A stretch of 64,000 nucleotides of DNA from Demequina maris (lineage in GTDB: Bacteria > Actinomycetota > Actinomycetes > Actinomycetales > Demequinaceae). The notes beneath the pieces were generated by a model that was not told where the DNA came from, did no database searches, and saw only the letters and a program-made list of their open reading frames with translations. The DNA lies in contig NZ_BBLX01000001.1 of the NCBI RefSeq assembly GCF_000971155.1, positions 351,879 through 415,878 of the forward strand, given 5' to 3'. Position 1 is the first letter of the stretch. Every line of letters starts with the position of its first letter. This document shows, piece by piece, positions 30,065-41,803 of this stretch. The position numbers and the translations under genes are program-made.

Positions 30065-31531
30065 TCAGGCGCGCAGCGCCGACGTGTGCGCCGTCACCGG
30101 CGCCGGGAGCTCGGTGCTCCCTGTCAAGTATTCATCCATCGCGGCCGCGGCCGCGCGTCCTTCGGCGATCGCCCAGACCACGAGCGACGCGCCACGGCCG
30201 GCATCACCGGCCACGAACACGCCGTCCTGGGTGGTCGCGAAGTTGTCCGCACGCTCGATCTGAGCGCGCGACGTCAACGCTACCTGGGACTGTGCCTGGA
30301 GGTTCGTGACCTCCGGCCCAGTGAATCCCATAGCGATGAGGACCAGGTCCGCCGGGATCTCGCGCTCGGTGCCCGGGGTCGGGGTGCGCGAGCCGTCGGC
30401 GTTGTACTGCGTGACCGCCACCTTGAGCGAGCGCACGTGCCCGTCCTCGTCGCCCACGAACTCGACGGTCGACGCGAGGTACTCGCGCGTGCCGCCCTCC
30501 TCGTGGCTCGAGGAGACCTCGAACACGCGGGGGTCGGTGGGCCACGGCTGGTTGTCGGGGCGGCCGACCGGCGGCTTCTTGCCGATCGCGAGCGTGGTGA
30601 CGCTCGCGGCGCCCTGGCGCAGGGCGGTGCCGATGCAGTCCGAGCCGGTGTCGCCGCCACCGATGACGATGACGTGCTTGCCTTCCGCGTGGATCTGGTC
30701 CGGGACCTCGTCGCCCGCCACGGCCTGGTTGCCCTGGTGGAGGTACGGCATCGCGAAGTGGATGCCGTCGAGGTCGCGGCCCGGGATCGGCAGGTCGCGC
30801 TCGATGGGCGCGCCGGTGGCGATGAGGACGGCGTCGTAGCGTGCCCGCAGGTCGTCCCACGTCATGTCCGTGCCGATCGCGATGCCGGTGCGGAAGCGGG
30901 TGCCCTCGCGCTCCATCTGCGCCACGCGGCGGTCGATGATGTGCTTCTCCATCTTGAAGTCCGGCACGCCGTAGCGGAGCAGGCCGCCGATGCGGTCGTC
31001 CTTCTCGTACACCGCGACCGTGTGGCCGGCGCGCGTCAGCTGCTGCGCGGCGGCGAGGCCCGCGGGGCCCGAGCCGACCACCGCGACCGTCTTGCCGGTG
31101 TGGCGCTGCGCGATGTGCGGCGTGACGTTGCCCTCCTCGAACGCGTGCTCGATGATCTCGACCTCGACGTTCTTGATGGTGACGGCGGGCTGGTTGATGC
31201 CCAGCACGCACGACGTCTCGCAGGGCGCCGGGCAGATGCGGCCGGTGAACTCCGGGAAGTTGTTGGTCGCGTGGAGGCGCTCGATGGCGTCGGGGTACTG
31301 GCCCCGCCACACGAGGTCGTTCCACTCGGGGATGAGGTTGCCGAGCGGGCAGCCCTGGTGGCAGAACGGGATGCCGCAGTCCATGCAGCGGCCCGCCTGG
31401 CGCTTGAGCACGACCTCGTCGCGCCCCAGCTCGTCCTTGACCTCGGACCAGTCGCGCAGGCGCACGGGCACGGGGCGGTAGGCGGGGACCTCCCGCTCTC
31501 GGATCTTCAGGAATCCACGGGGGTCAGCCAC
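30065..31531 (-). CDS. gltD: Glutamate synthase small subunit
   Basis: A 488-residue NADPH/FAD subunit of glutamate synthase, passing electrons to GltB so that 2-oxoglutarate and glutamine yield two glutamates. The N-terminal iron-sulfur region has [17 protein letters not shown] and [15 protein letters not shown] binding is at [17 protein letters not shown] and NADPH binding at [15 protein letters not shown]; the second FAD motif is [19 protein letters not shown]. Its start overlaps the gltB end by 8 nt, indicating coupled synthesis. Confidence 0.96.
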   Translation of the reverse strand: MADPRGFLKIREREVPAYRPVPVRLRDWSEVKDELGRDEVVLKRQAGRCMDCGIPFCHQGCPLGNLIPEWNDLVWRGQYPDAIERLHATNNFPEFTGRICPAPCETSCVLGINQPAVTIKNVEVEIIEHAFEEGNVTPHIAQRHTGKTVAVVGSGPAGLAAAQQLTRAGHTVAVYEKDDRIGGLLRYGVPDFKMEKHIIDRRVAQMEREGTRFRTGIAIGTDMTWDDLRARYDAVLIATGAPIERDLPIPGRDLDGIHFAMPYLHQGNQAVAGDEVPDQIHAEGKHVIVIGGGDTGSDCIGTALRQGAASVTTLAIGKKPPVGRPDNQPWPTDPRVFEVSSSHEEGGTREYLASTVEFVGDEDGHVRSLKVAVTQYNADGSRTPTPGTEREIPADLVLIAMGFTGPEVTNLQAQSQVALTSRAQIERADNFATTQDGVFVAGDAGRGASLVVWAIAEGRAAAAAMDEYLTGSTELPAPVTAHTSALRA

Positions 31532-34500
31532 CGGTCACCTCCAGGAACTCGGCCCAGGCACCCGGGGCGGACAGGTCGCCGCCCTTCGCCTCGAGCTCGG
31601 TGAGCGCGTCACGGACGCGTGCGTACTGTGCGGGGAGGACGCGCGTGAAGCGCGCCACGGTCGAGGGCCAGTCGGCGAGCAGCTCGCGCGCCACGGGCGA
31701 CCGGGTCTCGGCCTCGAAGCGCTCGACGAGCGTGCGGACGATGACCGCGTCCTCCTCGTCGAGCGGGCTGAGCGTGAGCTCGCCCGCGGCGAGGGCCTGG
31801 GCGTTGACGCGCTCGGCGCGCAGGTCGAGCACGTAGGCCGTGCCGCCCGACATGCCCGCGCCGAGGTTCCGGCCCGTGCGGCCCAGGATCACGGCCGTGC
31901 CGCCGGTCATGTACTCGAGGCCGTGGTCGCCCACGCCCGACACGACGGCGGTGACGCCGGAGTTGCGGACGAGGAAGCGCTCGCCCACCTGGCCGCGCAG
32001 CAGGATCTCGCCGCCGGTGGCGCCGTAGCCCACGACGTTGCCGGCGATGACGTCGCTGGTCTCGTCGAGCATCGACTCGCGCGCGGGGCGCACGATGACG
32101 CGGCCGCCGGACAGGCCCTTCGCGACGTAGTCGTTGGCGTCGCCCTCGAGGCGCAGCGTGATGCCGCGCGGGACGAACGCTCCGAACGACTGGCCGGCGC
32201 TGCCGGTGAACGTCACGTCGATGGTGTCGTCGGGCAGGCCCGCGCCGCGGTACCGGCGCGTGACCTCGTAGCCGAGCATCGTGCCGACGGTGCGGTTGAT
32301 GTTGCGCACCTCGCGCTCGATGGCGACGGACTCGCCGCGCTCGAGCGCCGGCTGCGCGGCCGCGATGAGGTCGTTGTCGAGCGCCGCCTCGAGGCCGTGG
32401 TCCTGCGTGGTCGAGTTCATGAGCGCCGCGCCCTCCTTGGGGCGGGCGAGCACCGGCGTGAGGTCGAGGCCCTGCGCCTTCCAGTGGTCGATCGCCGCGC
32501 GGGTCTCGAGGACCTCGACGTGGCCGACCGCCTCCGCGATGGTGCGGAAGCCGAGCGCCGCGAGGTGCTCGCGCACCTGCTCGGCGATGAACTCGAAGAA
32601 GGTCTCGACGAACTCGGGCTTGCCGGAGAACCGGGACCGCAGCTCGGGGTTCTGCGTCGCGACGCCCACGGGGCACGTGTCGAGGTGGCACACGCGCATC
32701 ATCACGCAGCCCTCGACGACCAGCGGCGCGGTCGCGAAGCCGAACTCCTCGGCGCCGAGCAGCGCCGCGATGACGACGTCGCGGCCGGTCTTCATCTGGC
32801 CGTCGACCTGGACGACGATGCGGTCGCGCAGGTCGTTGAGGACGAGCGTCTGCTGGGTGTCGGCGAGGCCGATCTCCCACGGGGCGCCCGCGTGCTTGAG
32901 CGAGTTCAGCGGGCTCGCGCCGGTGCCGCCGTCGTGGCCCGAGATGAGCACCACGTCGGACTTGCACTTGGCGACGCCCGCGGCGATCGTGCCGACGCCG
33001 ACCTCGGCGACGAGCTTCACGTGGACGCGCGCCTTGGGGTTGGCGTTCTTCGCGTCGTGGATCAGCTGCTTGAGGTCCTCGATCGAGTAGATGTCGTGGT
33101 GCGGCGGCGGGGAGATGAGGCCCACGCCCGGCGTCGAGTGACGCGTCTCGCCGATCCAGGGGTACACCTTGTTGCCCGGCAGCTGGCCGCCCTCGCCGGG
33201 CTTGGCGCCCTGCGCGAGCTTGATCTGGATGTCGTCCGCGTTGACCAGGTACTCCGAGGTCACGCCGAAGCGGCCCGAGGCGATCTGCTTGATCGCGCTG
33301 CGGCGCTCGGGGTCGTACAGGCGGTCGACGGACTCGCCGCCCTCTCCGGTGTTGGAGCGGCCGCCGAGGCGGTTCATCGCGATCGCGAGGGTCTCGTGCG
33401 CCTCCTGCGAGATCGACCCGTAGGACATCGCGCCGGTGTTGAAGCGCTTGACGATCTCGCTGACGGGCTCGACCTCGTCGAGCGGGATCGGCCGGCGGTC
33501 CGCGTCGAACGCGAGCAGCCCGCGCAGCGTCATGAGGCGCTTGGCCTGGTCGTCGACGCGGTCGGTGTACTCGCGGAACACGTCGTAGCGGCGCGTGCGG
33601 GTCGCGTGCTGGAGCTTGAACACCGTCTCCGGGTCGAACAGGTGCTCCTCGCCGTCGCGGCGCCACTGGTACTCGCCGCCGGTGCGCAGGCGCTGGTGCG
33701 GCGGCAGCTCGCCGGAGGCGGGGTACGCGTCCGCGTGGCGCGCCTCGACCTCGGCCGCGACGACGTCGAGGCCGACGCCGTCGATCTGGCTGGGCGTGCC
33801 GTTGAAGTGGAGGTCGACCAGCTCCTTCGACAGGCCGATCGCCTCGAAGACCTGCGCGCCGCGGTAGGACGCCATGGTCGAGATGCCCATCTTCGACATG
33901 ATCTTCAGGACGCCCTTGCCGAGCGCCTTGATGAGGTTGTGCGTCGCCTCCTCGGGGGCGACGTCGCCGAGGTAGCCGCGCTTGGCGAGGTCCTCGACCG
34001 TCTCCATCGCGAGGTACGGGTTGACGCAGCCGGCGCCGTAGCCGATGAGCAGCGCGACGTGGTGGACCTCGCGGACGTCGCCCGCCTCGACCACCATCGA
34101 CAGCTGGGTGCGGCGGTGGGTGCGCACCAGGTAGTGGTGCACGGCCGACGTGAGCAGCAGCGACGGGATGGGCGCGAGGTCCGGGTTGGAGTCGCGGTCG
34201 GACAGCACGAGGAAGGACACGCCGTCCTCGAGCGCCTCGTCGACCTCGCGGAAGATCTCGCGCAGGCGCTGGTCGAGCGCCTCGGCGCCCTCCTTGACCG
34301 GGTACAGGCCGCGGATCTTGCGCGCGGAGAACACGCCGCGGCGCTTGGGGTCGCGGTCGATGTGGAGGATCTTGGCGAGCTCGTCGTTGTCGATCACCGG
34401 GAAGTCGATGATGATCTTGCGCGCGTGCTCGGGGGTGGCCTCGAGCAGGTTCGGCTCGGGACCGAGCGAGCCTCCGGTCGCGGTGACGATCTCCTCGCGG

Positions 34501-36059
34501 ATCGAGTCCAGCGGCGGGTTGGTCACCTGCGCGAACATCTGCACGAAGTAGTCGAACAGCAGGCGGGGGCGCTTGGACAGCACGGCGATCGGCGTGTCCG
34601 AGCCCATCGCGCCGATCGGCTCGACGCCGGTCTTGCCCATCGGCGCGAGGAGGATCTTGAGCTCCTCCTCGGTGTAGCCGAAGGCGCGCTGGCGGCGCTG
34701 GACCGAGCGCGCGGAGTGCGAGATGTGCTCGCGGTCGGGCACCTCGGAGAGGCGGATCGCGTTGTCGGACACCCACTGCTCGTAGGGGTGCTCCGAGGCG
34801 AGCGCGCTCTTGATCTCCTCGTCCTCGACGATGCGGCCCTCGCGGGTGTCGACGAGGAACATGCGGCCGGGCTGCAGGCGGCCCTTGCGGATCACCTTCG
34901 CGGGGTCGATGTCGAGGAGGCCGGCCTCGGAGCCGCACACGACGAGGCCGTCGTCCGTGACCCAGTAGCGGCCGGGGCGCAGGCCGTTGCGGTCGAGCGT
35001 CGCGCCGATGACGGTGCCGTCGGTGAAGTGGAGCGCGGCGGGGCCGTCCCACGGCTCCATGAGGCCCGAGTGGTACTCGTAGAACGCGCGGCGGGCCGGG
35101 TCCATGGCCTCGTTGTTCTGCCACGCCTCGGGGATCATCATGAGCAGCGCGTGGTGGATCGGGCGCCCGCCCAGGTGCAGCAGCTCGAGGACCTCGTCGA
35201 ACGACGCGGTGTCGGACGCGCTGGGGGTGCACACCGGCATGAGCGGCGCCATGTCGCCCAGCAGCTCGGAGCGCAGCATGCCCTCGCGGGCCGCCATCCA
35301 GTTGCGGTTGCCGCGGACCGTGTTGATCTCGCCGTTGTGGGCGATGCCGCGCAGCGGCTGCGCGAGCGGCCACGACGGGAAGGTGTTGGTGGAGAAGCGC
35401 GAGTGCACGAGCGCGAGCTCCGACGCGAACAGCGGGTGCGTGACGTCCGGGAAGACCTGCTCGAGCTGGTAGGTCGTCAGCATGCCCTTGTAGGTGAGGG
35501 TGCGCGACGACAGCGACGCGAAGAACGGGCCGCCCGCGCCCTCGGCGCGCTTGCGCACGCGGTACGCCTTGCGGTCGAGCTCGATGCCGGACAGGCCCTC
35601 GCGCGACAGGAACACCTGACGGAAGGTCGGCATGGCGCCGCGGGCGCTCGGGCCGAGCGGCTCGGGGTTCACCGGCACGTCGCGCCAGCCGAGGACGGTG
35701 ACGCCCTCCTGGTCCGCGGCGGACTCGAAGGCGGCGACCTCGGCGGCCTCGGCCCCGGGGGTGAGGAACGCGATGCCCACCGCGTACTCCCCCGCGGCCG
35801 GCAGGTCGAAGCCCGCGACCTCGCGCAGGAACGCGTCCGGCACCTGCGTGAGGAGGCCCGCGCCGTCGCCGGTCTCCGTCTCGGCGCCCACGGCACCGCG
35901 GTGCTCGAGGTTCTTGAGGGCGGTGAGGCCCGCATCGACGATGTCCCTGCCTGCCGTGCCACGGAGGGTCGCGACGAAGGCGACGCCACAGGCGTCGTGC
36001 TCGTACGCGGGGTCGTAGAGACCCGCCGCGGGCTGGGGAGCGCCAAGATGCGCGACCAT
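31524..36059 (-). CDS. gltB: Glutamate synthase large subunit
   Basis: A 1511-residue glutamine-amidotransferase/FMN enzyme. The Ntn-type nucleophile is Cys24 in [10 protein letters not shown], so a 23-residue leader must be removed. The glutaminase domain covers about 24-430, the central domain 470-780, the FMN domain 830-1230 with the 3Fe-4S cysteines in [15 protein letters not shown], and the GXGXG beta-helix ends the protein (GGVIVRPA-like repeats and [11 protein letters not shown]). ATG at 36059 is chosen, with AAGGA upstream; a GTG directly before it at 36062 is also possible. The leader holds a hairpin at 36076-36095. Confidence 0.96.
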   Translation of the reverse strand: MVAHLGAPQPAAGLYDPAYEHDACGVAFVATLRGTAGRDIVDAGLTALKNLEHRGAVGAETETGDGAGLLTQVPDAFLREVAGFDLPAAGEYAVGIAFLTPGAEAAEVAAFESAADQEGVTVLGWRDVPVNPEPLGPSARGAMPTFRQVFLSREGLSGIELDRKAYRVRKRAEGAGGPFFASLSSRTLTYKGMLTTYQLEQVFPDVTHPLFASELALVHSRFSTNTFPSWPLAQPLRGIAHNGEINTVRGNRNWMAAREGMLRSELLGDMAPLMPVCTPSASDTASFDEVLELLHLGGRPIHHALLMMIPEAWQNNEAMDPARRAFYEYHSGLMEPWDGPAALHFTDGTVIGATLDRNGLRPGRYWVTDDGLVVCGSEAGLLDIDPAKVIRKGRLQPGRMFLVDTREGRIVEDEEIKSALASEHPYEQWVSDNAIRLSEVPDREHISHSARSVQRRQRAFGYTEEELKILLAPMGKTGVEPIGAMGSDTPIAVLSKRPRLLFDYFVQMFAQVTNPPLDSIREEIVTATGGSLGPEPNLLEATPEHARKIIIDFPVIDNDELAKILHIDRDPKRRGVFSARKIRGLYPVKEGAEALDQRLREIFREVDEALEDGVSFLVLSDRDSNPDLAPIPSLLLTSAVHHYLVRTHRRTQLSMVVEAGDVREVHHVALLIGYGAGCVNPYLAMETVEDLAKRGYLGDVAPEEATHNLIKALGKGVLKIMSKMGISTMASYRGAQVFEAIGLSKELVDLHFNGTPSQIDGVGLDVVAAEVEARHADAYPASGELPPHQRLRTGGEYQWRRDGEEHLFDPETVFKLQHATRTRRYDVFREYTDRVDDQAKRLMTLRGLLAFDADRRPIPLDEVEPVSEIVKRFNTGAMSYGSISQEAHETLAIAMNRLGGRSNTGEGGESVDRLYDPERRSAIKQIASGRFGVTSEYLVNADDIQIKLAQGAKPGEGGQLPGNKVYPWIGETRHSTPGVGLISPPPHHDIYSIEDLKQLIHDAKNANPKARVHVKLVAEVGVGTIAAGVAKCKSDVVLISGHDGGTGASPLNSLKHAGAPWEIGLADTQQTLVLNDLRDRIVVQVDGQMKTGRDVVIAALLGAEEFGFATAPLVVEGCVMMRVCHLDTCPVGVATQNPELRSRFSGKPEFVETFFEFIAEQVREHLAALGFRTIAEAVGHVEVLETRAAIDHWKAQGLDLTPVLARPKEGAALMNSTTQDHGLEAALDNDLIAAAQPALERGESVAIEREVRNINRTVGTMLGYEVTRRYRGAGLPDDTIDVTFTGSAGQSFGAFVPRGITLRLEGDANDYVAKGLSGGRVIVRPARESMLDETSDVIAGNVVGYGATGGEILLRGQVGERFLVRNSGVTAVVSGVGDHGLEYMTGGTAVILGRTGRNLGAGMSGGTAYVLDLRAERVNAQALAAGELTLSPLDEEDAVIVRTLVERFEAETRSPVARELLADWPSTVARFTRVLPAQYARVRDALTELEAKGGDLSAPGAWAEFLEVTGG

Positions 36060-36075
36060 CACACCGTCCTTAAGC

Positions 36076-36095
36076 GTCCCCGGGAGTACGGGGAC
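36076..36095 (-). promoter_or_regulatory. Hairpin in the gltBD leader
   Basis: GTCCCCG and CGGGGAC pair around a 6-nt loop about 10 nt upstream of the gltB ribosome binding site. Possible leader control; no anti-terminator partner is obvious. Confidence 0.4.
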
Positions 36096-36143
36096 ATTCG
36101 TAGATTTCGGGGCGCCGTCGACCCGGTGTTGACACGGGCGTTC

Positions 36144-36149
36144 AGCCTA
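36144..36149 (-). promoter_or_regulatory. Candidate -10 for gltBD
   Basis: TAGGCT on the minus strand, giving a leader of about 75 nt that includes the hairpin at 36076-36095. Confidence 0.45.
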
Positions 36150-36182
36150 CCGCGAACGGCGGCCGGCACGGAATCCCGTCCC

Positions 36183-37112
36183 TCAGGCCCCGGCGGGGCC
36201 GTCGCCGTGGGTGTCGGCGACGTCGGGCGAGTCCTTCTCGCCCTGCGCGGCGGTGTCCTCGGGGTGGGAGGCACGCGCCGCGAGCCGCGACCGATCCGGT
36301 CGCTGGGCAGCCTTGCGCTGCCTCCATCCTAGGGCCGCGAACGCGGCGGTAGAACCCGCCAGCACGATGATGGACACCCACTCGTTGATGCGCAGGCCGA
36401 GGATGTGCACCGCATCGTCGATGCGGACGTGCTCGATCCACAGGCGGCCCGAGACGTAGACCATCACGTACAGCCAGAAGACGCGGCCGCCGTACAGCTT
36501 GAGGCGGCGGTCCAGGTAGATGATGAGCGCGGCGCCCGCGAGGTTCCACACCATCTCGTACAGGAACGTGGGGTGGAAGGTCGCGAACTGCTCGTAGCCG
36601 TCGGGCCGGAAGGCCGGGTCGATCTCGAGCGCCCACGGCAGGTCCGTGGGGCGGCCGAACAGCTCCTGGTTGAAGTAGTTGCCCATGCGGCCGATGGCCT
36701 GCGCGATGAGCACCGCCGGGGCCGCGGAGTCGGCGAAGGCCGTGAAGCTGACGCCCGCGCGGCGCGCGCCGATCCACGCGCCGAGCGCGCCGAGGGCGAC
36801 CGCGCCCCAGATGCCGAGGCCGCCGTTCCAGATCTTGAGCGCGTCCCACGGGTTGCCGTCGGGGCCCCAGTACGGGGCCGGCGTGGTGATGACGTGGTAG
36901 AGCCGACCGCCGATGATGCCGAACGGGATGGCCCAGAAGGCGATGTCGCCCACGACCTCGGGGTCTCCCCCGCGCTCGACCCAGCGGCGCGTGGTCAGCC
37001 ACAGGGCGACGAGGATGCCCAGCAGGATCCACAGCGCGTACGCGTGGATGGTCAGCGGGCCCACGGAGAACGAGCTCCACTCGATCGGCGGGCTGGGGAT
37101 CGACGTGGTCAT
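36183..37112 (-). CDS. lgt: Prolipoprotein diacylglyceryl transferase
   Basis: A 309-residue membrane enzyme that attaches diacylglycerol to the lipobox Cys of prolipoproteins, such as LivK and the FKBP lipoprotein in this window. The Lgt signature GRMGNYFNQELFGRPT is near residue 135; the periplasmic HPTFLYEMVWNL and GRLWIEHVRIDD segments follow. Seven membrane helices are seen. The last 45 residues form a charged, disordered cytoplasmic tail. ATG at 37112 overlaps the trpA stop (ATGA), the usual trpCBA-lgt arrangement of actinobacteria. Confidence 0.96.
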   Translation of the reverse strand: MTTSIPSPPIEWSSFSVGPLTIHAYALWILLGILVALWLTTRRWVERGGDPEVVGDIAFWAIPFGIIGGRLYHVITTPAPYWGPDGNPWDALKIWNGGLGIWGAVALGALGAWIGARRAGVSFTAFADSAAPAVLIAQAIGRMGNYFNQELFGRPTDLPWALEIDPAFRPDGYEQFATFHPTFLYEMVWNLAGAALIIYLDRRLKLYGGRVFWLYVMVYVSGRLWIEHVRIDDAVHILGLRINEWVSIIVLAGSTAAFAALGWRQRKAAQRPDRSRLAARASHPEDTAAQGEKDSPDVADTHGDGPAGA

Positions 37113-37897
37113 CGTGCGCTCCTCACGCCCTCCGCGAGCTCGGTCACCTTGGCGCGCAGCCGCTCGAGGTCGCCCTCGTCGCCGAGCGCGCGGACGAAGG
37201 CCGTGCCGACGATGACGCCGTCCGCGAAGCCCGCGATCTCGGCCGCCTGCGCCCCCGTGGACACGCCCACGCCGATGCAGACGCGCTCGGCGCCCGCGGC
37301 CCGCGCCTCGGACACCACGCGCTGCGCGGCGTCGCCCAGCGAGGCGCGCTCGCCCGTCACACCCATGAGCGGCGTGGCGTACACGAAGCCGCGGGACGCG
37401 TCGCACGTCAGCTTCATGCGCTCGCGCGTGGTCGACGGCGCGACCAGGAAGATCGTGTCGACGTCCTCGGCGCGCGCGGCCTCGACCCACTCCGGTGCGG
37501 CGTCGGGCGTCAGGTCCGGCGTGATGACCCCGGCTCCCCCGGCGGCCACGAGGTCCTGCGCGAAGCGCGACCAGCCGCGCTGCAGCATGACGTTCGCGTA
37601 GCTCATCACCACGGGCACCGCGCCCGCGTCCGCGACCGTCCGGACGGCGGTGAACGCATCGTCCACCTTGACGCCGCCCTCGAGCGCCTTCGCGGCGGCG
37701 TGCTGGATCATCGGGCCGTCGAGCACGGGGTCCGAGTAGGGCGGGCCGACCTCGACCACATCGCAGCCGGCCGCGACGAGCACGCGCATCGCGGCGAGCG
37801 AGGTCTCGACGTCGGGGTAGCCGACGGGCAGGTAGCCGACGAGCGCGGCGCGGCCCTCGGCCCGGCACGCGTCGAGCCGATCGGTGAGTGCGCTCAC
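37109..37897 (-). CDS. trpA: Tryptophan synthase alpha subunit
   Basis: A 262-residue TIM barrel that cleaves indole-3-glycerol phosphate to indole, passed to TrpB. The catalytic Glu is in [16 protein letters not shown] and the catalytic Asp in [13 protein letters not shown]; the phosphate loop is [14 protein letters not shown]. In most TrpA the first segment reads ELGxPFSDP, here [12 protein letters not shown] at 37897 overlaps the trpB stop (GTGA). One dispersed word at 37656-37664 encodes Val-Asp-Asp-Ala. Confidence 0.95.
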   Translation of the reverse strand: MSALTDRLDACRAEGRAALVGYLPVGYPDVETSLAAMRVLVAAGCDVVEVGPPYSDPVLDGPMIQHAAAKALEGGVKVDDAFTAVRTVADAGAVPVVMSYANVMLQRGWSRFAQDLVAAGGAGVITPDLTPDAAPEWVEAARAEDVDTIFLVAPSTTRERMKLTCDASRGFVYATPLMGVTGERASLGDAAQRVVSEARAAGAERVCIGVGVSTGAQAAEIAGFADGVIVGTAFVRALGDEGDLERLRAKVTELAEGVRSAR

Positions 37898-39102
37898 GCG
37901 TCCCCCTCCGGAAGCATGTCGAACCATCGCGCGGCCTGCTCGACGTCCTTGTCGCCGCGGCCCGAGAGCGTCACGAGCAGCGTCGCGCCGGGGCCCAGCT
38001 CGTTGCCGAGCCGCAGAGCGCCCGCGAGGGCGTGCGCCGACTCGATCGCGGGGAGGATGCCCTCCGTGCGCGTGAGGAGGCGGAAGGCCTCCATCGCCTC
38101 GGCGTCGGTGACGGGCCAGTACTCGGCGCGGCCGATGCTCGACAGCCACGTGTGCTCGGGACCGACACCGGGATAGTCCAGCCCCGCGGAGATGGAGTGC
38201 GAGGGCTGGGTCTGGCCGTCCTCGTCCTGGAGGATGTACGACATCGAGCCGTGGAGGATGCCCGGGCGCCCGCCGGTGAGGGTCGCCGCGTGGCGGCCCG
38301 TGTCGACGCCGTCGCCCGCCGCCTCGCAGCCGATGAGCCGCACGCCCGCATCGTCCAGGAACGCGTCGAACGAGCCGATCGCGTTGGAGCCGCCGCCCAC
38401 GCACGCGAGGACCGCGTCCGGGAGGCCGCCGAGCGCGAGCATCTGCTCGCGGGCCTCGACGGAGATCACCCGCTGGAAGTCGCGGACCATGGCCGGGAAC
38501 GGGTGGGGGCCGGCGGCGGTGCCGAACACGTAGTTGGTGGTCTCGACGTTGGTGACCCAGTCGCGGAACGCCTCGTTGATCGCGTCCCGGAGCGTGCGGG
38601 TGCCGGTGGCGACGGGGATCACCTCGGCGCCGAGGAGGCGCATGCGCGCGACGTTCAGCGCCTGCCGCTCGGTGTCCTCCTCGCCCATGTAGATCACGCA
38701 CTCGAGGTCCATGAGCGCCGCCGCGGTCGCGGTCGCGACGCCGTGCTGGCCCGCGCCGGTCTCGGCGATCACGCGGGTCTTGCCGAGGCGCTTCGTGAGC
38801 AGCGCCTGGCCGAGCACGTTGTTGATCTTGTGCGAGCCGGTGTGGTTGAGGTCCTCGCGCTTGAGGAACACGCGCGCGCCGCCGGCGTGGGCGGCGAAGC
38901 GCGGCACCTCGGTGACGATCGAGGGGCGTCCCGTGTAGTCGCGGGCGAGCCGCTCGAGCTCGCCGGTGAACGCGGGGTCGATGCGGGCCTTGTCGTACGC
39001 GTCGGTGAGCTCGTCGAGCGCGGCCATGAGGGCCTCGGGGACGAAGCGGCCGCCGAACTCGCCGAAGTACGGCCCGGGGGCCGACTGGAGGGAGTCCGTC
39101 AC
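37894..39102 (-). CDS. trpB: Tryptophan synthase beta subunit
   Basis: A 402-residue PLP enzyme condensing indole with serine to tryptophan. It begins near [16 protein letters not shown]. The PLP Lys is in [18 protein letters not shown], the catalytic Glu in [14 protein letters not shown] and the phosphate site in [12 protein letters not shown]. Start GTG at 39102 overlaps the trpC stop (GTGA). One dispersed word at 38348-38356 encodes Leu-Asp-Asp-Ala. Confidence 0.96.
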   Translation of the reverse strand: MTDSLQSAPGPYFGEFGGRFVPEALMAALDELTDAYDKARIDPAFTGELERLARDYTGRPSIVTEVPRFAAHAGGARVFLKREDLNHTGSHKINNVLGQALLTKRLGKTRVIAETGAGQHGVATATAAALMDLECVIYMGEEDTERQALNVARMRLLGAEVIPVATGTRTLRDAINEAFRDWVTNVETTNYVFGTAAGPHPFPAMVRDFQRVISVEAREQMLALGGLPDAVLACVGGGSNAIGSFDAFLDDAGVRLIGCEAAGDGVDTGRHAATLTGGRPGILHGSMSYILQDEDGQTQPSHSISAGLDYPGVGPEHTWLSSIGRAEYWPVTDAEAMEAFRLLTRTEGILPAIESAHALAGALRLGNELGPGATLLVTLSGRGDKDVEQAARWFDMLPEGDA

Positions 39103-39923
39103 GGGCGCACCGACCGCAGCGCGGGGTGCGCACCGGCGGCGACCATCTGGGCGACGGTCGCGCGGGGGTCACGGTCCTTGACGAGCGCCTCGCCGACGAG
39201 GACGGCGTCCGCGCCGAGGCGGGCGTACTCGACCACGTCGTGGCTGTCGCGGATGCCGGACTCGGCGATCTTGAGGATCCCGTCGGGGATGGTGGGCGCA
39301 AGCTTGGCGAACGTGGTGCGGTCCACCTCGAGCGTGCGCAGGTTGCGGGCGTTGACGCCGATGACGGTCGCGCCGGCGTCGGCCGCGCGCTTGACCTCCT
39401 CGGCGTCGTGGACCTCCACGAGGGCCGTCATGCCGAGCGAGTGGACCCGCTCGACGAGGCTCTCCAGGGCGAGCTGCTCGAGGGCGGCGACGATCAGCAG
39501 GACCACGTCCGCGCCGTGGGCGCGGGCCTCCCACACCTGGTACGGCGTGACGATGAAGTCCTTGCGAAGGATGGGGACGTCCACCTTGGCGCGCACGGCG
39601 TCGAGGTCCTGGAGCGAGCCGTTGAAGCGGCGCTGCTCGGTGAGGACCGAGATCACCGACGCCCCGCCCGCGGCGTACTCGGTGGCGAGCAGCGCGGGGT
39701 CGGTGATGTCCGCCAGCGCGCCCTTGGACGGGCTCGAGCGCTTGACCTCGGCGATGATCCCGACCTCGTCCCGCGCGAGGATCGCGCGGGCGTCGAGCGC
39801 CTCCGGGAGGCGTGCGGCGCGCTCCTTGAGCGCGTCCATCGTGGTGAGCTCCTTGCGGACCGCGAGGTCCTCGAGGACACCTGCGACGATGCTGTCCAGA
39901 ACGCTTGTGCTGCTCCCACCCAT
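39099..39923 (-). CDS. trpC: Indole-3-glycerol phosphate synthase
   Basis: A 274-residue TIM barrel closing the indole ring in tryptophan synthesis. Conserved [15 protein letters not shown] (catalytic Lys), [20 protein letters not shown] (catalytic Lys), [13 protein letters not shown] (Glu), [14 protein letters not shown] and [12 protein letters not shown] are all present. It is not fused to TrpF. ATG at 39923 is 7 nt after TAGAGT, so the trpCBA-lgt operon starts with a leaderless message; no leader peptide or attenuator is present there. Confidence 0.95.
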   Translation of the reverse strand: MGGSSTSVLDSIVAGVLEDLAVRKELTTMDALKERAARLPEALDARAILARDEVGIIAEVKRSSPSKGALADITDPALLATEYAAGGASVISVLTEQRRFNGSLQDLDAVRAKVDVPILRKDFIVTPYQVWEARAHGADVVLLIVAALEQLALESLVERVHSLGMTALVEVHDAEEVKRAADAGATVIGVNARNLRTLEVDRTTFAKLAPTIPDGILKIAESGIRDSHDVVEYARLGADAVLVGEALVKDRDPRATVAQMVAAGAHPALRSVRP

Positions 39924-39930
39924 GACGCCC

Positions 39931-39936
39931 ACTCTA
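39931..39936 (-). promoter_or_regulatory. Leaderless -10 for trpC
   Basis: TAGAGT lies 7 nt upstream of the ATG at 39923. This argues against leader-peptide attenuation at this point. Confidence 0.55.
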
Positions 39937-39985
39937 CCGCCGCAAAGATCGCCTCAAGGACGCCTCAAGTTGCGGCACAGAGTGC

Positions 39986-40222
39986 CTAGGAGAGCGGCTG
40001 GCCGTGGCCGAGCGCGCGCAGCGCGGCACCCGCCGCGAGGGCCACGACACCGACGCCGATGCCGGTGAAGGTCACGGCGTGGACCGGGATCGCGATGCCG
40101 ACCGAGATGAGGATCGCGGCGAGCACGAGGCCGACGTTGGTGACCCATCCGGCGGTGGTGCGGCCGTGGTTGTGCGGGGCGACGTCGGGAAGGTCCTGCG
40201 GCTCCAGGTGCACGCTCGACAT
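39986..40222 (-). CDS. Small membrane protein with HGxxPAAW-like motif
   Basis: A 78-residue protein with two membrane helices (VTNVGLVLAAILISVGIAI and VTFTGIGVGVVALAAGAAL). A cytoplasmic N-terminus carries HNHGRTTAGW, a variant of the HGxxPAAW motif of an actinobacterial family usually found between trpE and trpC. Its function is unknown; constant position in trp clusters suggests a role linked to that pathway or to its membrane setting. GAGGAG precedes the ATG and TAGACT at 40258-40263 could be its own -10. Confidence 0.85.
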   Translation of the reverse strand: MSSVHLEPQDLPDVAPHNHGRTTAGWVTNVGLVLAAILISVGIAIPVHAVTFTGIGVGVVALAAGAALRALGHGQPLS

Positions 40223-40255
40223 GGTTACTCCTCGGGGGACTCGTGGAATTCGGCG

Positions 40256-41803
40256 TCAGTCTAGCGAAGCCGCGGGCTCCGCCAGGCGCGACGCCGTGCT
40301 GATCGCGCGGATGAGCGCGGCCGCCTTGTGCTTGGTCTCGGCGTCCTCCGTCGCGGGCACGGAGTCCGCCACGATGCCGGCGCCGGCCTGGACGTGCGCG
40401 GTGCCGTCCTCGATGAGCGCGGTGCGGATCGCGATGGCCATGTCCATGTTGCCGGCGAAGTCGAGGTAGCCGACGGCGCCGCCGTAGAACGCGCGCCGCG
40501 TCGGCTCGATCTCGTCGATGAGCGCGATCGCGCGCGGCTTGGGCGCGCCGGACAGCGTGCCGGCCGGGAACACGGCGGTGAACGCGTCGAGCGCGCCGTG
40601 GGGCGCCTCGAGCGTGCCCACCACCGTCGAGCAGATGTGCATGATGTGCGAGTAGCGGTTGACGGTCATGAACTCGACCACCTCGACCGAGGTCGGCTCG
40701 CACACCTTGACGAGGTCGTTGCGCGCCAGGTCGACGAGCATGATGTGCTCCGCGACCTCCTTGGGGTCCGCGAGCAGCTCCTCCTGCAGCGCCTTGTCCT
40801 CGCCGGGGGTGGCGCCGCGCGGGCGCGAGCCGGCGATCGGGTACGTCGACACCCGGCCGTCCTTGACGGTGCACAGCGACTCGGGGCTCGCGCCGACCAC
40901 CGCGAACTCGCGGCCCCGGTCGTCCTCAAGCTGGAAGTAGTACATGTACGGGCTGGGGTTGAGGGTGCGCAGCACGCGGTAGACCTCGAGCGGCGTCGCC
41001 TCGCACGGCACGTCGAACCGCTGCGAGGGCACCATCTGGAACACCTCGCCGTCGCGGATCGCCTCCTTGGCGAACGCGACCGCGGCCTCGTACTCCCCCG
41101 GCGCGCTGCGCTGGGCCACGACGGGGTCGTCGCCCTCGGCGAGCACGGACACGGGTCCGGGCGTCGCGGCGGCGAGCTCGCGCTGCATGCGGTCGAGGCG
41201 CGCCACGGCGTCCGCGTACGCCCGGTCGATCCCGGTCTCCTGCGCGTCCGCGTTGACCGCGTTGGCGATGAGCCACACCGAGCCGTCGCGGTGGTCGATC
41301 GCGGCGATGTCCGTGGCGAGCAGCAGCAGCACGTCGGGCACGTCCAGCTCGCGCGGCGCCTTCATGGGCAGCGTCGGCTCCCACTGGCGGATGATGTCCC
41401 AGCCGAGCACGCCGACCATGCCGCCCGTGAGCGGCGGCAGCCCGTCGATGGCCTCGGAGCGCATCTCCTCGAGCACGTGCGCGATGGCCTCGAGCGGCGC
41501 GCCGTCGGCGAGGCCCACGGGCACGTCGCCCGACCACCGCGCATCGTCCCCGTCCACGGTGAGCATCGCGCGCGAGCGCACGCCCACGAACGAGAAGCGT
41601 GCGCGCGAGCCGTCGGGCTCGGCGGACTCGAGGATGAAGGTGCCGGGGCGCTCCTGCGCGAGCGCGCGGTAGACGGCGACGGGGGTGAGCGAGTCGGCGA
41701 GCACGCGGCGCACCACGGGGACCACGCGGTGGGACGCGCCGAGGTCGACGAAGCCCTCGAGCGTGGGCCAGGTCTGGCCCCACTCGACGTGCGCGGTGGT
41801 CAT
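40256..41803 (-). CDS. trpE: Anthranilate synthase component I
   Basis: A 515-residue enzyme making anthranilate from chorismate with ammonia from a TrpG partner, which is not in this window. The feedback site is visible near residue 50 as [18 protein letters not shown], so inhibition by tryptophan is likely. The catalytic part has [57 protein letters not shown] and [23 protein letters not shown] at 41803 overlaps the hisI stop (ATGA). One dispersed word at 41541-41550 encodes Gly-Asp-Asp-Ala. Confidence 0.95.
   Translation of the reverse strand: MTTAHVEWGQTWPTLEGFVDLGASHRVVPVVRRVLADSLTPVAVYRALAQERPGTFILESAEPDGSRARFSFVGVRSRAMLTVDGDDARWSGDVPVGLADGAPLEAIAHVLEEMRSEAIDGLPPLTGGMVGVLGWDIIRQWEPTLPMKAPRELDVPDVLLLLATDIAAIDHRDGSVWLIANAVNADAQETGIDRAYADAVARLDRMQRELAAATPGPVSVLAEGDDPVVAQRSAPGEYEAAVAFAKEAIRDGEVFQMVPSQRFDVPCEATPLEVYRVLRTLNPSPYMYYFQLEDDRGREFAVVGASPESLCTVKDGRVSTYPIAGSRPRGATPGEDKALQEELLADPKEVAEHIMLVDLARNDLVKVCEPTSVEVVEFMTVNRYSHIMHICSTVVGTLEAPHGALDAFTAVFPAGTLSGAPKPRAIALIDEIEPTRRAFYGGAVGYLDFAGNMDMAIAIRTALIEDGTAHVQAGAGIVADSVPATEDAETKHKAAALIRAISTASRLAEPAASLD
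40258..40263 (-). promoter_or_regulatory. Candidate -10 for the HGxxPAAW-like gene
   Basis: TAGACT overlaps the last codons of trpE and gives a leader of about 30 nt with GAGGAG. Confidence 0.4.

Noticed and set aside
39937-40255. Trp leader peptide or T-box ahead of trpC or the small membrane protein gene
   Set aside because: trpC appears leaderless and no run of Trp codons or T-box-like structure is visible in the short gaps.
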